The notes: generated from the letters alone by a model not told the origin. 64,000 nucleotides of DNA from Anaerolineales bacterium (GCA_014379595.1 JACMLM010000020.1:1-64000), one strand, 5' to 3'; positions 44,525-54,024 are shown, counted from the stretch's first letter. A program made the numbers and translations.

Positions 44525-45805
44525 CTATTGAATCGTTGTCTTTAACACATCTTCAAATATTTTCAGGCCATCATTGATCTGCTCACTTGTCACATTCAAC
44601 GGCGGAATCCAGCGGATGGTATTGTCATATGTTCCGCAGGAAAGCAGAAGCAGATTATTTTCTTCTGCAGCATGAATAATTTCTTTTACCATTGGCTTGG
44701 CTTTCTCAGGTTTATTGTCCACAATAAATTCTGTGCCGATCATTAAGCCTTTGCCACGTACGTCGCCAATTTGTGGATATTCTTCCTGCAATTTACGCAA
44801 ACCGGTCATTAATTGAATGCCCCGTTCGTTAGTATTTTCCAACATCTTCTCATCACGCATGGCGCGGATCGTGGCAACACCAGCCGCACATGCAACAGCA
44901 TTTCCGCCATACGTGCCGCCATGTGACCCAACATCCCATCTCTTCATGATGCCAAGGCTGCTGAATACACCAGAGAGCGGAAGCCCGGACGCAATTCCCT
45001 TGGCGGCACTGATGATATCTGGCACGACATCGAAGTGTTCAAGTGCAAACCATTTGCCGGCACGCCCGAAACCTGATTGCACCTCATCGAAGATAAGCAG
45101 GATGCCGTGCTTATCACAGATCTCGCGCAAGCCTTTCATGAATGAAGTTGGCGGGACAACGTATCCGCCTTCGCCGAGAATTGATTCGACCAAAATGGCA
45201 GCTGTCTCTTTTGGAGCAGTCTGCGAGGCGAGCAAATATTCAAGTTGTTCAAGGGCATATTCACTGGCTTGTTCTTCAGTCATACTCAGACGGAATGCAT
45301 ACGGAAAAGGGGAGACGAAGACACCCGAAGGCAACGGACCAAATCCCGCGCGATAAATTGTCTTGGATGTAGTTAAAGCCATTGTGCCGGCAGTTCGTCC
45401 GTGGAAAGAGCCGCTGAACACGATCACATTTTGTCTACCCGTTGCGACACGAGCCAATTTAATTGCACCTTCCAAAGCTTCTGCACCAGAGTTTGAGAAA
45501 AAGAATCCATCAATGGATGGCGGTGTAATTTTACGAAGCTCTTCGATCAGTTGCAACATTGGCTTGTGAATGACGATATTCGCTTGTGCGTGCAGAAAAT
45601 TCCCTGCTTGTTCGCGCACTGCTTCTACAACTTTTGGATGGCAATGACCCGTGTTGGTTACACCAATACCGCAAGTGAAATCTAAAAGTTTTTTGCCGTC
45701 GGTTGTATAAATATAAGAACCTTCGGCACGTTCTGCGACGAAGTTAAAGATACGTCCCCAAACGGGAGACATGTGGGGAAAATTATCGGTGTAAAGAGTG
45801 TTCAT
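44525..45805 (-). CDS. gabT: 4-Aminobutyrate aminotransferase-like class III aminotransferase
   Basis: A 426-residue PLP enzyme of the GabT/PuuE type: FTCGIGVTNTGHCHPKVV, FSNSGAEALEGAIKLAR, FSGSFHGRTAGTMALT, LLIFDEVQSGFGRAGKWFA, and Lys269 in IISAAKGIASGLPL; GGTYGGNAVACAAG closes the site. GabT moves the amino group of GABA to 2-oxoglutarate, giving succinate semialdehyde. With PatD-like dehydrogenases beside it, a route from aminobutyraldehyde through GABA is coherent. Other omega-amino acids or ornithine are possible substrates. It shares orientation with the downstream end of the next aldehyde dehydrogenase gene. Confidence 0.9.
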   Translation of the reverse strand: MNTLYTDNFPHMSPVWGRIFNFVAERAEGSYIYTTDGKKLLDFTCGIGVTNTGHCHPKVVEAVREQAGNFLHAQANIVIHKPMLQLIEELRKITPPSIDGFFFSNSGAEALEGAIKLARVATGRQNVIVFSGSFHGRTAGTMALTTSKTIYRAGFGPLPSGVFVSPFPYAFRLSMTEEQASEYALEQLEYLLASQTAPKETAAILVESILGEGGYVVPPTSFMKGLREICDKHGILLIFDEVQSGFGRAGKWFALEHFDVVPDIISAAKGIASGLPLSGVFSSLGIMKRWDVGSHGGTYGGNAVACAAGVATIRAMRDEKMLENTNERGIQLMTGLRKLQEEYPQIGDVRGKGLMIGTEFIVDNKPEKAKPMVKEIIHAAEENNLLLLSCGTYDNTIRWIPPLNVTSEQINDGLKIFEDVLKTTIQ

Positions 45806-45837
45806 GTGTCAAGTGTTCCTTGTTTCATAAAAACACT

Positions 45838-45957
45838 GGTGGTCGAGTAGGGCGAGTGATTTTCTCGCCCGTATCGAGACCAATTTCAAAAAGTAATCTT
45901 GTAACTTGGTGGTCTCGATACACCACTCGCAAAACCGCTCGTGGCTACTCGACCACC
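45838..45957. repeat. Nested palindromic element, 120 bp
   Basis: Outer arms GGTGGTCGAGTAG (45838-45850) and CTACTCGACCACC (45945-45957). Inside, GTATCGAGACCA (45871-45882) pairs with TGGTCTCGATAC (45910-45921), and GGGCGAG pairs with CTCGCCC. The multi-armed layout resembles REP-type mobile intergenic elements. It fills the gap between gabT and a PatD-like gene. Confidence 0.82.
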
Positions 45958-45967
45958 GAATTATCTA

Positions 45968-47410
45968 TTATCCTTGCGCGATCATCACATGCTTGGTTAT
46001 TTGATAATCACCAATTGCTTCAGCAGACAAGTCCTTGCCAAAACCTGATTGCTTGAAGCCGCCATGAGGCGCTTCAGATGTCAAAGGGAGATGATCGTTA
46101 ATCCAAACAGTACCAAATTCCAGTTGAGAAGAGAGGCGCATTGCACGCCCCACGTCATTCGTAAAGACAGAGGCCGCCAATCCGTAAAGCACATCATTAC
46201 CCATTGATAATGCTTGAGCTTCGTCTGTAAATTCCTGCACAGTGATAACAGGCCCAAACACTTCCTGCTGCACAATTTCAGAATCCTGTTTTACATTCGT
46301 AATGACGGTCGGCTCAAAGTAATAGCCATTCTCAAAACCTTTCGGTACGCCGCCACCCGTGAGAATTTCTGCGCCTGCCAATTTTGCGCGGTCAACAAAA
46401 CCAGAGACTCGCTCGCGTTGAATACCAGAGATCAACGGTCCCATTTGAACGCCATCATCGAACGGCAAACCAACTTTGATATTCTTCATCGCTTCAACAA
46501 CTGCTTCCTGCATGATCTTGACTTTACTCTTTTCAACATATAGACGAGTCGCTGCGGTGCAATCCTGACCTGTATTGATGGTCGCTGCTACAGAGGCTTT
46601 TGCTGCAACTATTTCAGGGTCAGCATCATCAAAGACAATGAACGGAGCCTTGCCGCCAAGTTCAAGATGCACACGCTTCAATGTATCTGCAGCGGTCTTC
46701 ATGATCTTCTTGCCTGTGCCCGTGGAACCCGTAATACTGATCATGCGCACATCGGGATGTTCAACAAGTGCCTGACCTGAATCATTGCCGCCAGAAATAA
46801 TATTTACCACCCCATCTGGGATACCTGCTTCTTGCAGAATTTCAGCAAGCATCAATGTTGTGAGAGGTGTGCCAGGTGCAGGCTTCAAAACGATTGTGCA
46901 GCCAGCCGCCAAAGCAGGACCGATCTTCCAGGCTGCCATCATCAACGGATAATTCCATGGGGCAATTTGACCCACCACGCCAACAGGTTCGCGGCGATAA
47001 ATGGATGTATAACCTGGCATAAATTCACCCGCGTGTGAACCATGTGTGTCACGCGTTGCACCTGCAAAGAAACGCAGGTTATCCACTGCAAAGGGAATAT
47101 CTCCGCCGAGGCTGACATATTGATACGGCTTGCCAGTATTTTCAGATTCAACTTTTGCCAATGCCTCGGCATTTGCTTCAATTAAATCTGCAAGTTTCCA
47201 AATTATTTTAGAACGTTCAGCAGGAGCCTTCTTTGACCAACGTCCGTCATAAAATGCAGTCTTTGCTGCTTGTACTGCGCGGTCAACATCTTCACGGCTG
47301 GCATCTACAACCTCGGCGATATTTTTGCCAGTTGTAGGATCTTCAATTGACATCATCTTCCCACCTTTTGTGTCTTCCCACTTGCCATCAATCCAGAGCT
47401 TGTAATTCAT
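45968..47410 (-). CDS. Gamma-aminobutyraldehyde dehydrogenase-like ALDH (copy 1)
   Basis: A 480-residue NAD(P)-dependent aldehyde dehydrogenase. Asn153 in PWNYP, Lys176 in VLKPAPG, Glu250 in LELGGKAP and the catalytic Cys284 in NTGQDCTAATR. The GQDCTA motif is typical of PatD, which oxidises 4-aminobutanal to GABA; betaine-aldehyde dehydrogenases are close alternatives. Coupled in order with gabT downstream. It has a close paralogue at 50.7-52.2 kb. AAGGAG precedes the ATG. Confidence 0.88.
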   Translation of the reverse strand: MNYKLWIDGKWEDTKGGKMMSIEDPTTGKNIAEVVDASREDVDRAVQAAKTAFYDGRWSKKAPAERSKIIWKLADLIEANAEALAKVESENTGKPYQYVSLGGDIPFAVDNLRFFAGATRDTHGSHAGEFMPGYTSIYRREPVGVVGQIAPWNYPLMMAAWKIGPALAAGCTIVLKPAPGTPLTTLMLAEILQEAGIPDGVVNIISGGNDSGQALVEHPDVRMISITGSTGTGKKIMKTAADTLKRVHLELGGKAPFIVFDDADPEIVAAKASVAATINTGQDCTAATRLYVEKSKVKIMQEAVVEAMKNIKVGLPFDDGVQMGPLISGIQRERVSGFVDRAKLAGAEILTGGGVPKGFENGYYFEPTVITNVKQDSEIVQQEVFGPVITVQEFTDEAQALSMGNDVLYGLAASVFTNDVGRAMRLSSQLEFGTVWINDHLPLTSEAPHGGFKQSGFGKDLSAEAIGDYQITKHVMIAQG

Positions 47411-47493
47411 GCGTATTCTCCTTGTAAAATTTTATGGCCGATCCAAACAACTGAAAGTATAAAAAAGATACTATAATTATATTATGCTTACAC

Positions 47494-47547
47494 TCAGCAG
47501 TGCAACTGCTGAGGCAACTCTATGTTTTTCCAGCAGTTGCACTGCTG
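47494..47547. repeat. Paired palindromes in a divergent intergenic region
   Basis: CAGCAGTGCAACTGCTG (47494-47510) and its reverse complement CAGCAGTTGCACTGCTG (47531-47547), each nearly self-complementary, separated by 20 bases. It lies upstream of the plus-strand ALDH gene and about 85 bases before the divergent PatD-like gene, so it may be an operator pair or a dispersed repeat. Confidence 0.75.
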
Positions 47548-47600
47548 GAAATTGGCATGCTTTGCATAACTGCTCAAAACAAACTCAATAAGGAACTCCC

Positions 47601-49193
47601 ATGGAAACTGAAAAAGTATTATTTATTAATCCAGCTACAGGAAATCAATTCGGCGAAGTGCAAATGACAACGCCTGCGGAAGTAAAACAGGCAGTTGACG
47701 ATATGCGCCAGGCTTTTCCTTTATGGAGTTCTAAACCTGTAAAAGAGCGGATTCGTATTCTACGTAAATTTCAAACACTGCTGATCGACGAAAGAGACGA
47801 AATTACCAGTGTCATCAATCAAGATTGCGGAAAAAGCAGACAAGACGGCTTGATCGAGCTATTCGTCACAGTGGATATGCTTGCCCAATACTGTTCACGG
47901 GCTCCCAAATGGTTGAAGAAAAAACGTGTTTCGGCTGGATTATATCTTTTCAAACAATGTTTCGTTGAATATCGTCCTTATGGAGCCGTGGCAGTGATCG
48001 CGCCCTGGAATTATCCATTAACATTATCTCTGCCGCCGATGCTCGCCGCTTTATTGGCCGGCAACACAGTTATCTTAAAACCATCAGAAGTCACGGCTGC
48101 CACGGGTGTGCTGATCGAAAAGTTGATACAAAGAGTTCCTGAACTGGCTCCTTTCGTGCGTGTGGTTCACGGTGACGGTAAAGTTGGTGCGGCACTCACA
48201 CAAGCCAAACCTGATTACATCTTTATGACAGGCTCCACACCTACTGGCAAAAAGATCATGCAAGCTGCCTCTGAAAACTTGACTCCCATCGCATTGGAAT
48301 TGGGCGGCAAGGATGCGATGATCGTGCTCGAAGATGCAAATCTCGATGCCGCTGCCCGCTGGGGCACATGGGGTGCATTCTTTAATACGGGCCAAACCTG
48401 CATGTCAGTGGAACGTGTGTACGTGGTCGAATCTAAATATGATGAGTTCCTGCGCCTTGCCATTTCTTATTCAAAAGATTTTAAGGTAGGCTTCACCACC
48501 GAACTGGATAGTCCATATTCAATGGGTCCAGTTACTGACCCTCGTCAGATAAAAACTATCGAACGTCATTTGGATGACGCCCTCGCCAAAGGTGCTTACC
48601 TGGTCACTGATATTAAAAAAGATGGCATGTTCTTTGACCCGATCATACTCACTAACGTGGATCATTCCATGCTGCTGATGCAGGAAGAAACTTTTGGTCC
48701 GTTGATGCCGATCATGAAAGTAAAAGATGAAGCGGAAGCCATACGTCTTGCAAACGATAATGCTTATGGTCTGGGTGCTTCTATTTGGAGCCGAAGCAAC
48801 CAACACGCCAAGAAAGTAGCTGACCAGATCGAAGCATCTTCCATCATCGTCAATGACAGCATCGCGCAATTCGGCATACCCATGCTTCCATTCGGAGGCA
48901 TCAAAGACTCAGGCTTCGGACGCACACATGGTCAGGAAGGCTTGATGCAATTCACGCGGCCATTTAGTTATGCGGTTGGAGCATCACCCATCAAATGGGA
49001 CATCTCCACGATCCTGCGCGAGAACGGACATTACGATCTTGGGACTGCCATTATGGGCGTTGTTTATGGAACTACGCTTAAGCAAAAATGGCAGACGCTT
49101 TCACAGCTATTTCGCAAATCGAAAGCTACTCCCAAAGATACAGACATAAGTGTGACTCCGCTGAAAAAACCTATTAACCACGAAGGTCACTAA
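47601..49193 (+). CDS. Aldehyde dehydrogenase with C-terminal extension
   Basis: A 530-residue ALDH. Asn in PWNYPLTL, Lys160 in VILKPSEVT, Glu233 in LELGGKDAM and Cys267 in NTGQTCMSVERVYV are the catalytic set; FGGIKDSGFGRTHG closes the site. The last 65 residues extend beyond the usual ALDH end with IMGVVYGTTLKQKWQTL and a basic tail, which may attach it to the membrane as in class 3 ALDHs. Substrate could be succinate semialdehyde or a longer-chain aldehyde. It is the only plus-strand ALDH of the four. SD AAGGA before ATG. Confidence 0.87.
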   Translation: METEKVLFINPATGNQFGEVQMTTPAEVKQAVDDMRQAFPLWSSKPVKERIRILRKFQTLLIDERDEITSVINQDCGKSRQDGLIELFVTVDMLAQYCSRAPKWLKKKRVSAGLYLFKQCFVEYRPYGAVAVIAPWNYPLTLSLPPMLAALLAGNTVILKPSEVTAATGVLIEKLIQRVPELAPFVRVVHGDGKVGAALTQAKPDYIFMTGSTPTGKKIMQAASENLTPIALELGGKDAMIVLEDANLDAAARWGTWGAFFNTGQTCMSVERVYVVESKYDEFLRLAISYSKDFKVGFTTELDSPYSMGPVTDPRQIKTIERHLDDALAKGAYLVTDIKKDGMFFDPIILTNVDHSMLLMQEETFGPLMPIMKVKDEAEAIRLANDNAYGLGASIWSRSNQHAKKVADQIEASSIIVNDSIAQFGIPMLPFGGIKDSGFGRTHGQEGLMQFTRPFSYAVGASPIKWDISTILRENGHYDLGTAIMGVVYGTTLKQKWQTLSQLFRKSKATPKDTDISVTPLKKPINHEGH

Positions 49194-49227
49194 GGAGCAC
49201 AAAGGCAAGTCCTTTGCATAAAACTTC

Positions 49228-50649
49228 TCAAGACAAGCGAATAGCGACCATCTGAATATTGGTCATATCTTCCATGGCGAATTTAACACCTTCGCGGCCC
49301 AATCCGCTTTGACGATTGCCTCCATAAGGCATGTGATCAGCGCGGAAGTTAGGTGTGTCATTGATAATTACGCCGCCGAAATTCAAACGACGAACCGCCT
49401 TGAAGACACGATTAATATCGTTGGTGAATACACCAACCTGCAAACCATATTTCGAATCGTTGGCTTGCTTGAGTGCAGACTCAAAATCATCACTTGAAAT
49501 CACAGAAGCCACGGGGGCGAATACTTCTTCATTAATTACTTTCATTTCGTCAGTAACATCTGAAAGAATGGTTGGGTAATAAACCGTCCCATCGCGTCTT
49601 CCGCCTGTCAATATTTTTGCTCCGCCACTTTGCGCCTCTTTAACCCAGCCTTCGATTCGATCCACCTCTTTTATATCGATCATTGGGCCGACATCCACAC
49701 GCTCATCCAGCGGGTCACCCACCACCATGGCTTCTGTGGCTTTGATAAATTTCTCTGCAAACGGTTCGTAGACCTCTTTCTGGCTATAAATTCTTTGAAC
49801 AGAAATACAAACCTGCCCTGAATTATAGAACGCGCCCAGGGCACAACGTTTGGCAACAAAATCCAGATCTGCATCCGGGGCAACCACCACAGGCGAAGTG
49901 CTTCCCAATTCAAGAGTGACCTTCTTGATCCCTGCAACCGATAAAATGTGGCGGCCAACAGCAGGCGAGCCCGTGAAGGTGATCTTATCCACACGCTCAT
50001 CGATAACGAGCCATTCGCCGATCGTATTGCCTGGCCCGACAACCAGATTAATGGCGCCGGCAGGCAAACCAGCTTCTTGTAAAATTTGGCAAAGGATAAC
50101 CGCAGCCAGAGGTGTGGTGACTGCCGGTTTGAGAACAAGTGTATTGCCTGCGGCAAGAGCAGGAGCCACCTTGTGGGCAACGAGGTTGAGCGGAAAATTG
50201 AACGGGCTGATCGCTGCGACCACACCCACGGGACGGCGATTCCAATAGCCAAAATAACCCTCCCCTGCAGCGACAGCATCCAATGGAATCGTTTCGCCAT
50301 GCAACCGTTTCGCTTCTTCAGCTGCAACCGTAAACGTGCTAGCGGAGCGTTCCACTTCAGCGCGGGCAAATTTGAGCGCCTTGCCTGCTTCAGCCGCAAT
50401 GATCTTTGCAACTTCTTCAGAACGCTCACGCAAGAGTGCGGATGTTCTTAATAGAATCTCAGCGCGTTTATGCGCGGGCATATCAGCCATCACATCTTCT
50501 GCGCGTTCAGCAGCATCCAGCGCTTGGTCGAGGTCTTCGCGGCTGGCAGTGGGAACTACGCCGATCAACGAGCCATCATATTTATTTTTTACTTCAAGCA
50601 GTGCGCCACTGCCTGTCCACTTACCATCGATTAAAAGTTTGTACTCCAT
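49228..50649 (-). CDS. Aldehyde dehydrogenase, lactaldehyde/succinate-semialdehyde-like
   Basis: A 473-residue ALDH: SPFNFPLNLVAHK (Asn151), VLKPAVTTPL, Glu247 in TLELGSTSPV and Cys281 in NSGQVCISVQRIYS. The LELGST variant (Ser instead of Gly-Lys) and the QVCISVQR stretch are those of the lactaldehyde/glyceraldehyde-3-phosphate-like ALDH branch, which also includes phosphonoacetaldehyde and sulfolactaldehyde dehydrogenases. In this cluster it could finish amine breakdown as succinate-semialdehyde dehydrogenase, but the branch allows other substrates. It is convergent with the preceding plus-strand ALDH. GGAGG before ATG. Confidence 0.87.
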   Translation of the reverse strand: MEYKLLIDGKWTGSGALLEVKNKYDGSLIGVVPTASREDLDQALDAAERAEDVMADMPAHKRAEILLRTSALLRERSEEVAKIIAAEAGKALKFARAEVERSASTFTVAAEEAKRLHGETIPLDAVAAGEGYFGYWNRRPVGVVAAISPFNFPLNLVAHKVAPALAAGNTLVLKPAVTTPLAAVILCQILQEAGLPAGAINLVVGPGNTIGEWLVIDERVDKITFTGSPAVGRHILSVAGIKKVTLELGSTSPVVVAPDADLDFVAKRCALGAFYNSGQVCISVQRIYSQKEVYEPFAEKFIKATEAMVVGDPLDERVDVGPMIDIKEVDRIEGWVKEAQSGGAKILTGGRRDGTVYYPTILSDVTDEMKVINEEVFAPVASVISSDDFESALKQANDSKYGLQVGVFTNDINRVFKAVRRLNFGGVIINDTPNFRADHMPYGGNRQSGLGREGVKFAMEDMTNIQMVAIRLS

Positions 50650-50727
50650 GCAACCTCCAAAGAAAATTTATTAGACAACATGAGTATATTCAAACCTGTT
50701 TTCAAAAAGTTTGCAAAACTACTTATG

Positions 50728-52167
50728 TTAATGCGCGATCATGACGTGCTTGGTGATTTGATAATCACCTACAGCTTCAGCGGAAAGGTCTTTGCCAAAG
50801 CCTGATTGTTTAAATCCACCATGCGGGGTTTCAGATGTGATCGGTAAATGGTCGTTGACCCAAACCGTGCCAAACTCCAATTGACTGGTGAAGCGCATGG
50901 CGCGGCCCACATCTTTTGTAAAGACAGAAGCGGCAAGTCCGTATAGCACATCATTGCCGAGGTGCAAGGCTTCGGCTTCATCGCTAAATTCCTGCACAGT
51001 AATGACGGGACCAAAGACTTCATTTTGCACAATCTCCCAATCCTGCTGAACATTGCTAATAACCGTTGGTTCGTAGTAATAGCCTTTGTCCAAACCTTTT
51101 GGAATAGCGCCGCCTGTAAGAATCTTTGCGCCCTGTGACCTGGCACGCTCTACAAAACCTGAGACGCGTTCGCGTTGAATACCAGATATCAACGGACCCA
51201 TTACAACGTCATCATCAAATGGCAAACCTACTTTTACATTCTTCATCGCTTCGACTACAGCTTCGCGCATATCTTTCGCGCGGCCTTTCTCTACATAAAT
51301 ACGTGTGGCTGCGGTGCAATCCTGACCTGTATTTGCGGTGGCGGCGAAGGCAGCTTTTGCGGCGACAAGTTCAGGGTCTGAGTCATCAAATATAATGAAG
51401 GGAGCTTTACCACCAAGCTCAAGATGAACACGCTTGAGCGTATCTGCTGCGGTTTTCATAACTTTTTTACCAGTGCCAGATGAACCCGTTACACAGATCA
51501 TACGCACATCAGGGTGTTCCACCAACGCCTGACCTGTTTCATTGCCACCCGTTATTATATTAACCACTCCGTCGGGGATGCCAGCTTCTTTGATCAGCTC
51601 AGCAAGCATCAGCGTAGTAAGAGGCGTGCCCGGAGCTGGCTTCAAAACAATCGTACAGCCAGCAGCTAACGCGGGACCAATCTTCCAGCCCGCCATATTC
51701 AAAGGATAATTCCAAGGAGTAATCTGACCGATCACGCCGACTGGTTCACGCCGATAAATGGATGTGTAACCGGGCATGAACTCGCCCGCGTGCGAACCAT
51801 GTGTATCGCGCGCAGCAGTAGCAAAGAAACGCAGGTTATCTACAGTAAATGGGATATCGCTTGCAAGGCTGAGGAATTTATACGGCTTGCCTGTGTTCTC
51901 GCTCTCAACGCGCGCGAACTCTTTTGACCTTGCTTCAAGCAAGTCAGCTAATTTCCATATTGCTTTTGAACGTTCACCAGGTGATTTGCGTGACCAACGA
52001 CCATCATAAAAAGCGGACTTTGCGGCTTGCACGGCGCCGTCTACATCGGAGCGTGAGGCATCCTGCGCTTCGGCGATCTTCTCACCGGTGGCAGGGTTTT
52101 CAATAGACATCTTCCCGCCGCCTTGTGTATCCACCCATTGACCGTCAATCCAGAGTTTATACTGCAT
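50728..52167 (-). CDS. Gamma-aminobutyraldehyde dehydrogenase-like ALDH (copy 2)
   Basis: A 479-residue ALDH very similar to the copy at 45.97-47.41 kb; by eye roughly four of five residues match, including DTHGSHAGEFMPGYTSIYRR. The catalytic set is the same: Glu250 and Cys284 in NTGQDCTAATR. Two near-identical enzymes flanking two other ALDHs point to segment duplication or separate control of one activity. Its own promoter (TTGTGT/TATAAT) lies just upstream, and AAGGAG precedes the ATG. Confidence 0.88.
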   Translation of the reverse strand: MQYKLWIDGQWVDTQGGGKMSIENPATGEKIAEAQDASRSDVDGAVQAAKSAFYDGRWSRKSPGERSKAIWKLADLLEARSKEFARVESENTGKPYKFLSLASDIPFTVDNLRFFATAARDTHGSHAGEFMPGYTSIYRREPVGVIGQITPWNYPLNMAGWKIGPALAAGCTIVLKPAPGTPLTTLMLAELIKEAGIPDGVVNIITGGNETGQALVEHPDVRMICVTGSSGTGKKVMKTAADTLKRVHLELGGKAPFIIFDDSDPELVAAKAAFAATANTGQDCTAATRIYVEKGRAKDMREAVVEAMKNVKVGLPFDDDVVMGPLISGIQRERVSGFVERARSQGAKILTGGAIPKGLDKGYYYEPTVISNVQQDWEIVQNEVFGPVITVQEFSDEAEALHLGNDVLYGLAASVFTKDVGRAMRFTSQLEFGTVWVNDHLPITSETPHGGFKQSGFGKDLSAEAVGDYQITKHVMIAH

Positions 52168-52211
52168 ATGTATTCTCCTTTGCTGGATTCAAACAAGATA
52201 ATAACTTGTCA

Positions 52212-52240
52212 ATTATACAAGTGCGTAAGAGTTAACACAA
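52212..52240 (-). promoter_or_regulatory. Promoter of the PatD-like copy 2 gene
   Basis: On the minus strand: TTGTGT, 17-base spacer, TATAAT, about 45 bases before the gene start. The -10 is a full consensus match; the -35 matches at four positions. Confidence 0.68.
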
Positions 52241-52364
52241 CGCGTGATTTCCGAAAAGAACAATAAAGAAAGTAGAGAATAGAGAATAGTAGATGGGTAA
52301 AACAATAAGAGAGATGTTTTGTTCGCTGCCCGCCTATTCAGTTTATCGCAATGACGTTATTCTT

Positions 52365-53582
52365 TTAGGTCTTATCTTTTCGTAGCGCAAATTGGACTTG
52401 GTTGCGTCCGTTTTGTTTGGCTTGATAGAGCGCATGGTCTGCGAGAGACATCAGTTCTTCATTGGATGTTCCATCTTGGGGGTAGACAGAGCCGCCAATG
52501 GAAATGGTTACGCGGATAGTTCTACCCTTGTCGTTGATGGTTTGCAATGCAACCAGTGTCCGTAGGACCTCAGCTCGAGCGTGACCATCTATGGCTTTCA
52601 TACCCGGGAAAACAAGTGTGAACTCCTCACCACCATAACGGCAAACAATATCACCGGCGCGCACATTTGTACTCAGAGTTCTCGCAACTGTCTGAAGGAC
52701 GGTATCGCCGACTTGATGCCCATACGTATCGTTGATGTTTTTGAAGTGATCAATATCGAGCATGAGGATGGTGAGCGGAGTACCAGCACGCTTCGAGCGG
52801 GAGAGTTCGATCACGAGCATTTCATCCAGATGACGACGATTGAAGAGGCCTGTGAGAGGGTCGCGGATGGCCTCCTCACGCAGCTTTGCCTGTAATGCAT
52901 TAATGCGCTCAAACTGAAGTGTGAGCTGCTGATTGGCAAGATCCAGTTCGGAGGTACGCTCTTCGACACGCACTTCCAGGGCAGCACGTAATTCCAGCAG
53001 TTCCCGGTTGGCTTCGACCTGTGCGGCTTCGTTTTGTTGAGCAATCCGAATGGCGCGATTAAGACGGAGCACCATATAATTCAAACCAAAGGTTGTACCC
53101 AATAGGAAGAAAGCGGTGGTGGTAATCGTGGGGCGTTCTGTGAGCGGACCAAAGCGAGTGGAGATGATGCCGCTTGTTTCAGCCAAGCCGATCACGACCA
53201 CAGCCATGGCGCTCATGAGTCCAAATGTCAGCAATGCGCGCTGCCCGATCATAAGGCCCGCAATGATCAATATAAGGTAATAGCCGCCGAGTGCATCATC
53301 GTGGATGCCACCGCCAAAGAGCAGGCGGGTGATGAGAATGAAACCTGCCAGGGGAGTAATGACCCGTGCGGGCCAAAGCTGGTTCTTATAAGCGAAAGCT
53401 AGTGAAATGAGAAGAAGGGTAATAAAGACAAGGAACGCATATATACCCACTGCTGTAATCGTGAGGGGTGAACTGACCAGCACAACGACCAGAGCAATGA
53501 TAATAAAGGAGATATACAGCCTGCGCTGATCTTCGTGTTCGTTGCCAGATTTATCCAGAAAGCGAAAAATATGTTTAAACAT
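52365..53582 (-). CDS. Membrane diguanylate cyclase
   Basis: A 405-residue protein. About six membrane helices in residues 22-170, a coiled coil about 180-235 (EVRVEERTSELDLANQQL), then a GGDEF domain: DPLTGLFNRR, LDIDHFKNINDTYGH, and the catalytic GGEEF at 317-321. RAGD (308-311) lies five residues before it, so the product-inhibition site is present. It should make c-di-GMP from two GTP. Its signal is unknown; the helix bundle has no recognised ligand domain. Genes around it are not obviously linked, but the Wzz-GGDEF protein of this window is a plausible target. Confidence 0.92.
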   Translation of the reverse strand: MFKHIFRFLDKSGNEHEDQRRLYISFIIIALVVVLVSSPLTITAVGIYAFLVFITLLLISLAFAYKNQLWPARVITPLAGFILITRLLFGGGIHDDALGGYYLILIIAGLMIGQRALLTFGLMSAMAVVVIGLAETSGIISTRFGPLTERPTITTTAFFLLGTTFGLNYMVLRLNRAIRIAQQNEAAQVEANRELLELRAALEVRVEERTSELDLANQQLTLQFERINALQAKLREEAIRDPLTGLFNRRHLDEMLVIELSRSKRAGTPLTILMLDIDHFKNINDTYGHQVGDTVLQTVARTLSTNVRAGDIVCRYGGEEFTLVFPGMKAIDGHARAEVLRTLVALQTINDKGRTIRVTISIGGSVYPQDGTSNEELMSLADHALYQAKQNGRNQVQFALRKDKT

Positions 53583-53697
53583 GATAATTACCAGATTTGA
53601 TGAGGAAGCCCTCTATGCTTCCCTATTATTATACCCACCCTGGATATTATTTTATAAATGCCATAGCTTTGCAATGACAAAGCATTATCTCTTAAAT

Positions 53698-53734
53698 ATA
53701 AATGCCCTGCCCAATGATAAGACAGGTCATTTAT
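53698..53734 (-). terminator. Terminator of the YHS gene
   Basis: On the minus strand, a stem of two 12-base arms (ATAAATGACCTG and CAGGGCATTTAT) with one mismatch and a 13-base loop, followed by ATTTAAG. It lies 11 bases after the YHS stop. Confidence 0.6.
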
Positions 53735-53745
53735 TTTCACATGAA

Positions 53746-53922
53746 TTACTGAAGAGTGTTTTGCTTCTGCGTAAGGTAATTTTCGGGGTTTCTATCGAAT
53801 TCTTGCCTATCGGCATCGCAGCAGAAATAATAGGTTACACCCTGATAATCGGATTGGGCGGCTGCACTTTCAGGTGTGACCTGCATACCGCAGACGGGGT
53901 CCATATATGTTGGTTGTTCCAT
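53746..53922 (-). CDS. YHS-domain mini-protein (58 residues)
   Basis: The protein begins MEQPTYMDPVCGMQVTPES and continues with YYFCCDADRQEFDRNPENYL. DPVCGM, the paired Cys and the FDRNP end are the YHS domain, a small metal-binding module found in copper and heavy-metal transporters and oxygenase subunits. Here it is the whole protein, presumably a cytoplasmic metal carrier. ATG follows AAGGAG at seven bases. It is a paralogue of the two YHS genes at 61.5-61.9 kb. No other metal gene adjoins it. Confidence 0.88.
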   Translation of the reverse strand: MEQPTYMDPVCGMQVTPESAAAQSDYQGVTYYFCCDADRQEFDRNPENYLTQKQNTLQ

Positions 53923-53995
53923 GATATTACTCCTTTATTATTAGGAATAACGATTGAGAGTAATAAGTATTACGGCTTAATCTGGCAAATTCTTG

Positions 53996-54024
53996 TTGAC
54001 GGGTGTACCTGCAAATGATAAACT
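53996..54024 (+). promoter_or_regulatory. Promoter of the 18-codon transcription unit
   Basis: TTGACG, 17-base spacer, TAAACT on the plus strand, about 35 bases before the SD of the small ORF. With the terminator at 54146-54181 it defines a transcript of roughly 150 bases. Confidence 0.65.

Noticed and set aside
49680-50429. A 249-codon minus-strand frame inside the ALDH gene
   Set aside because: It overlaps the real ALDH in another frame, has Ser/Arg/Leu-rich low-information sequence and no family motif.
53542-54018. A plus-strand 158-codon frame across 53.5-54.0 kb
   Set aside because: It lies opposite the cyclase start and the minus-strand YHS gene, which has a clear domain and SD; the plus-strand sequence looks random.
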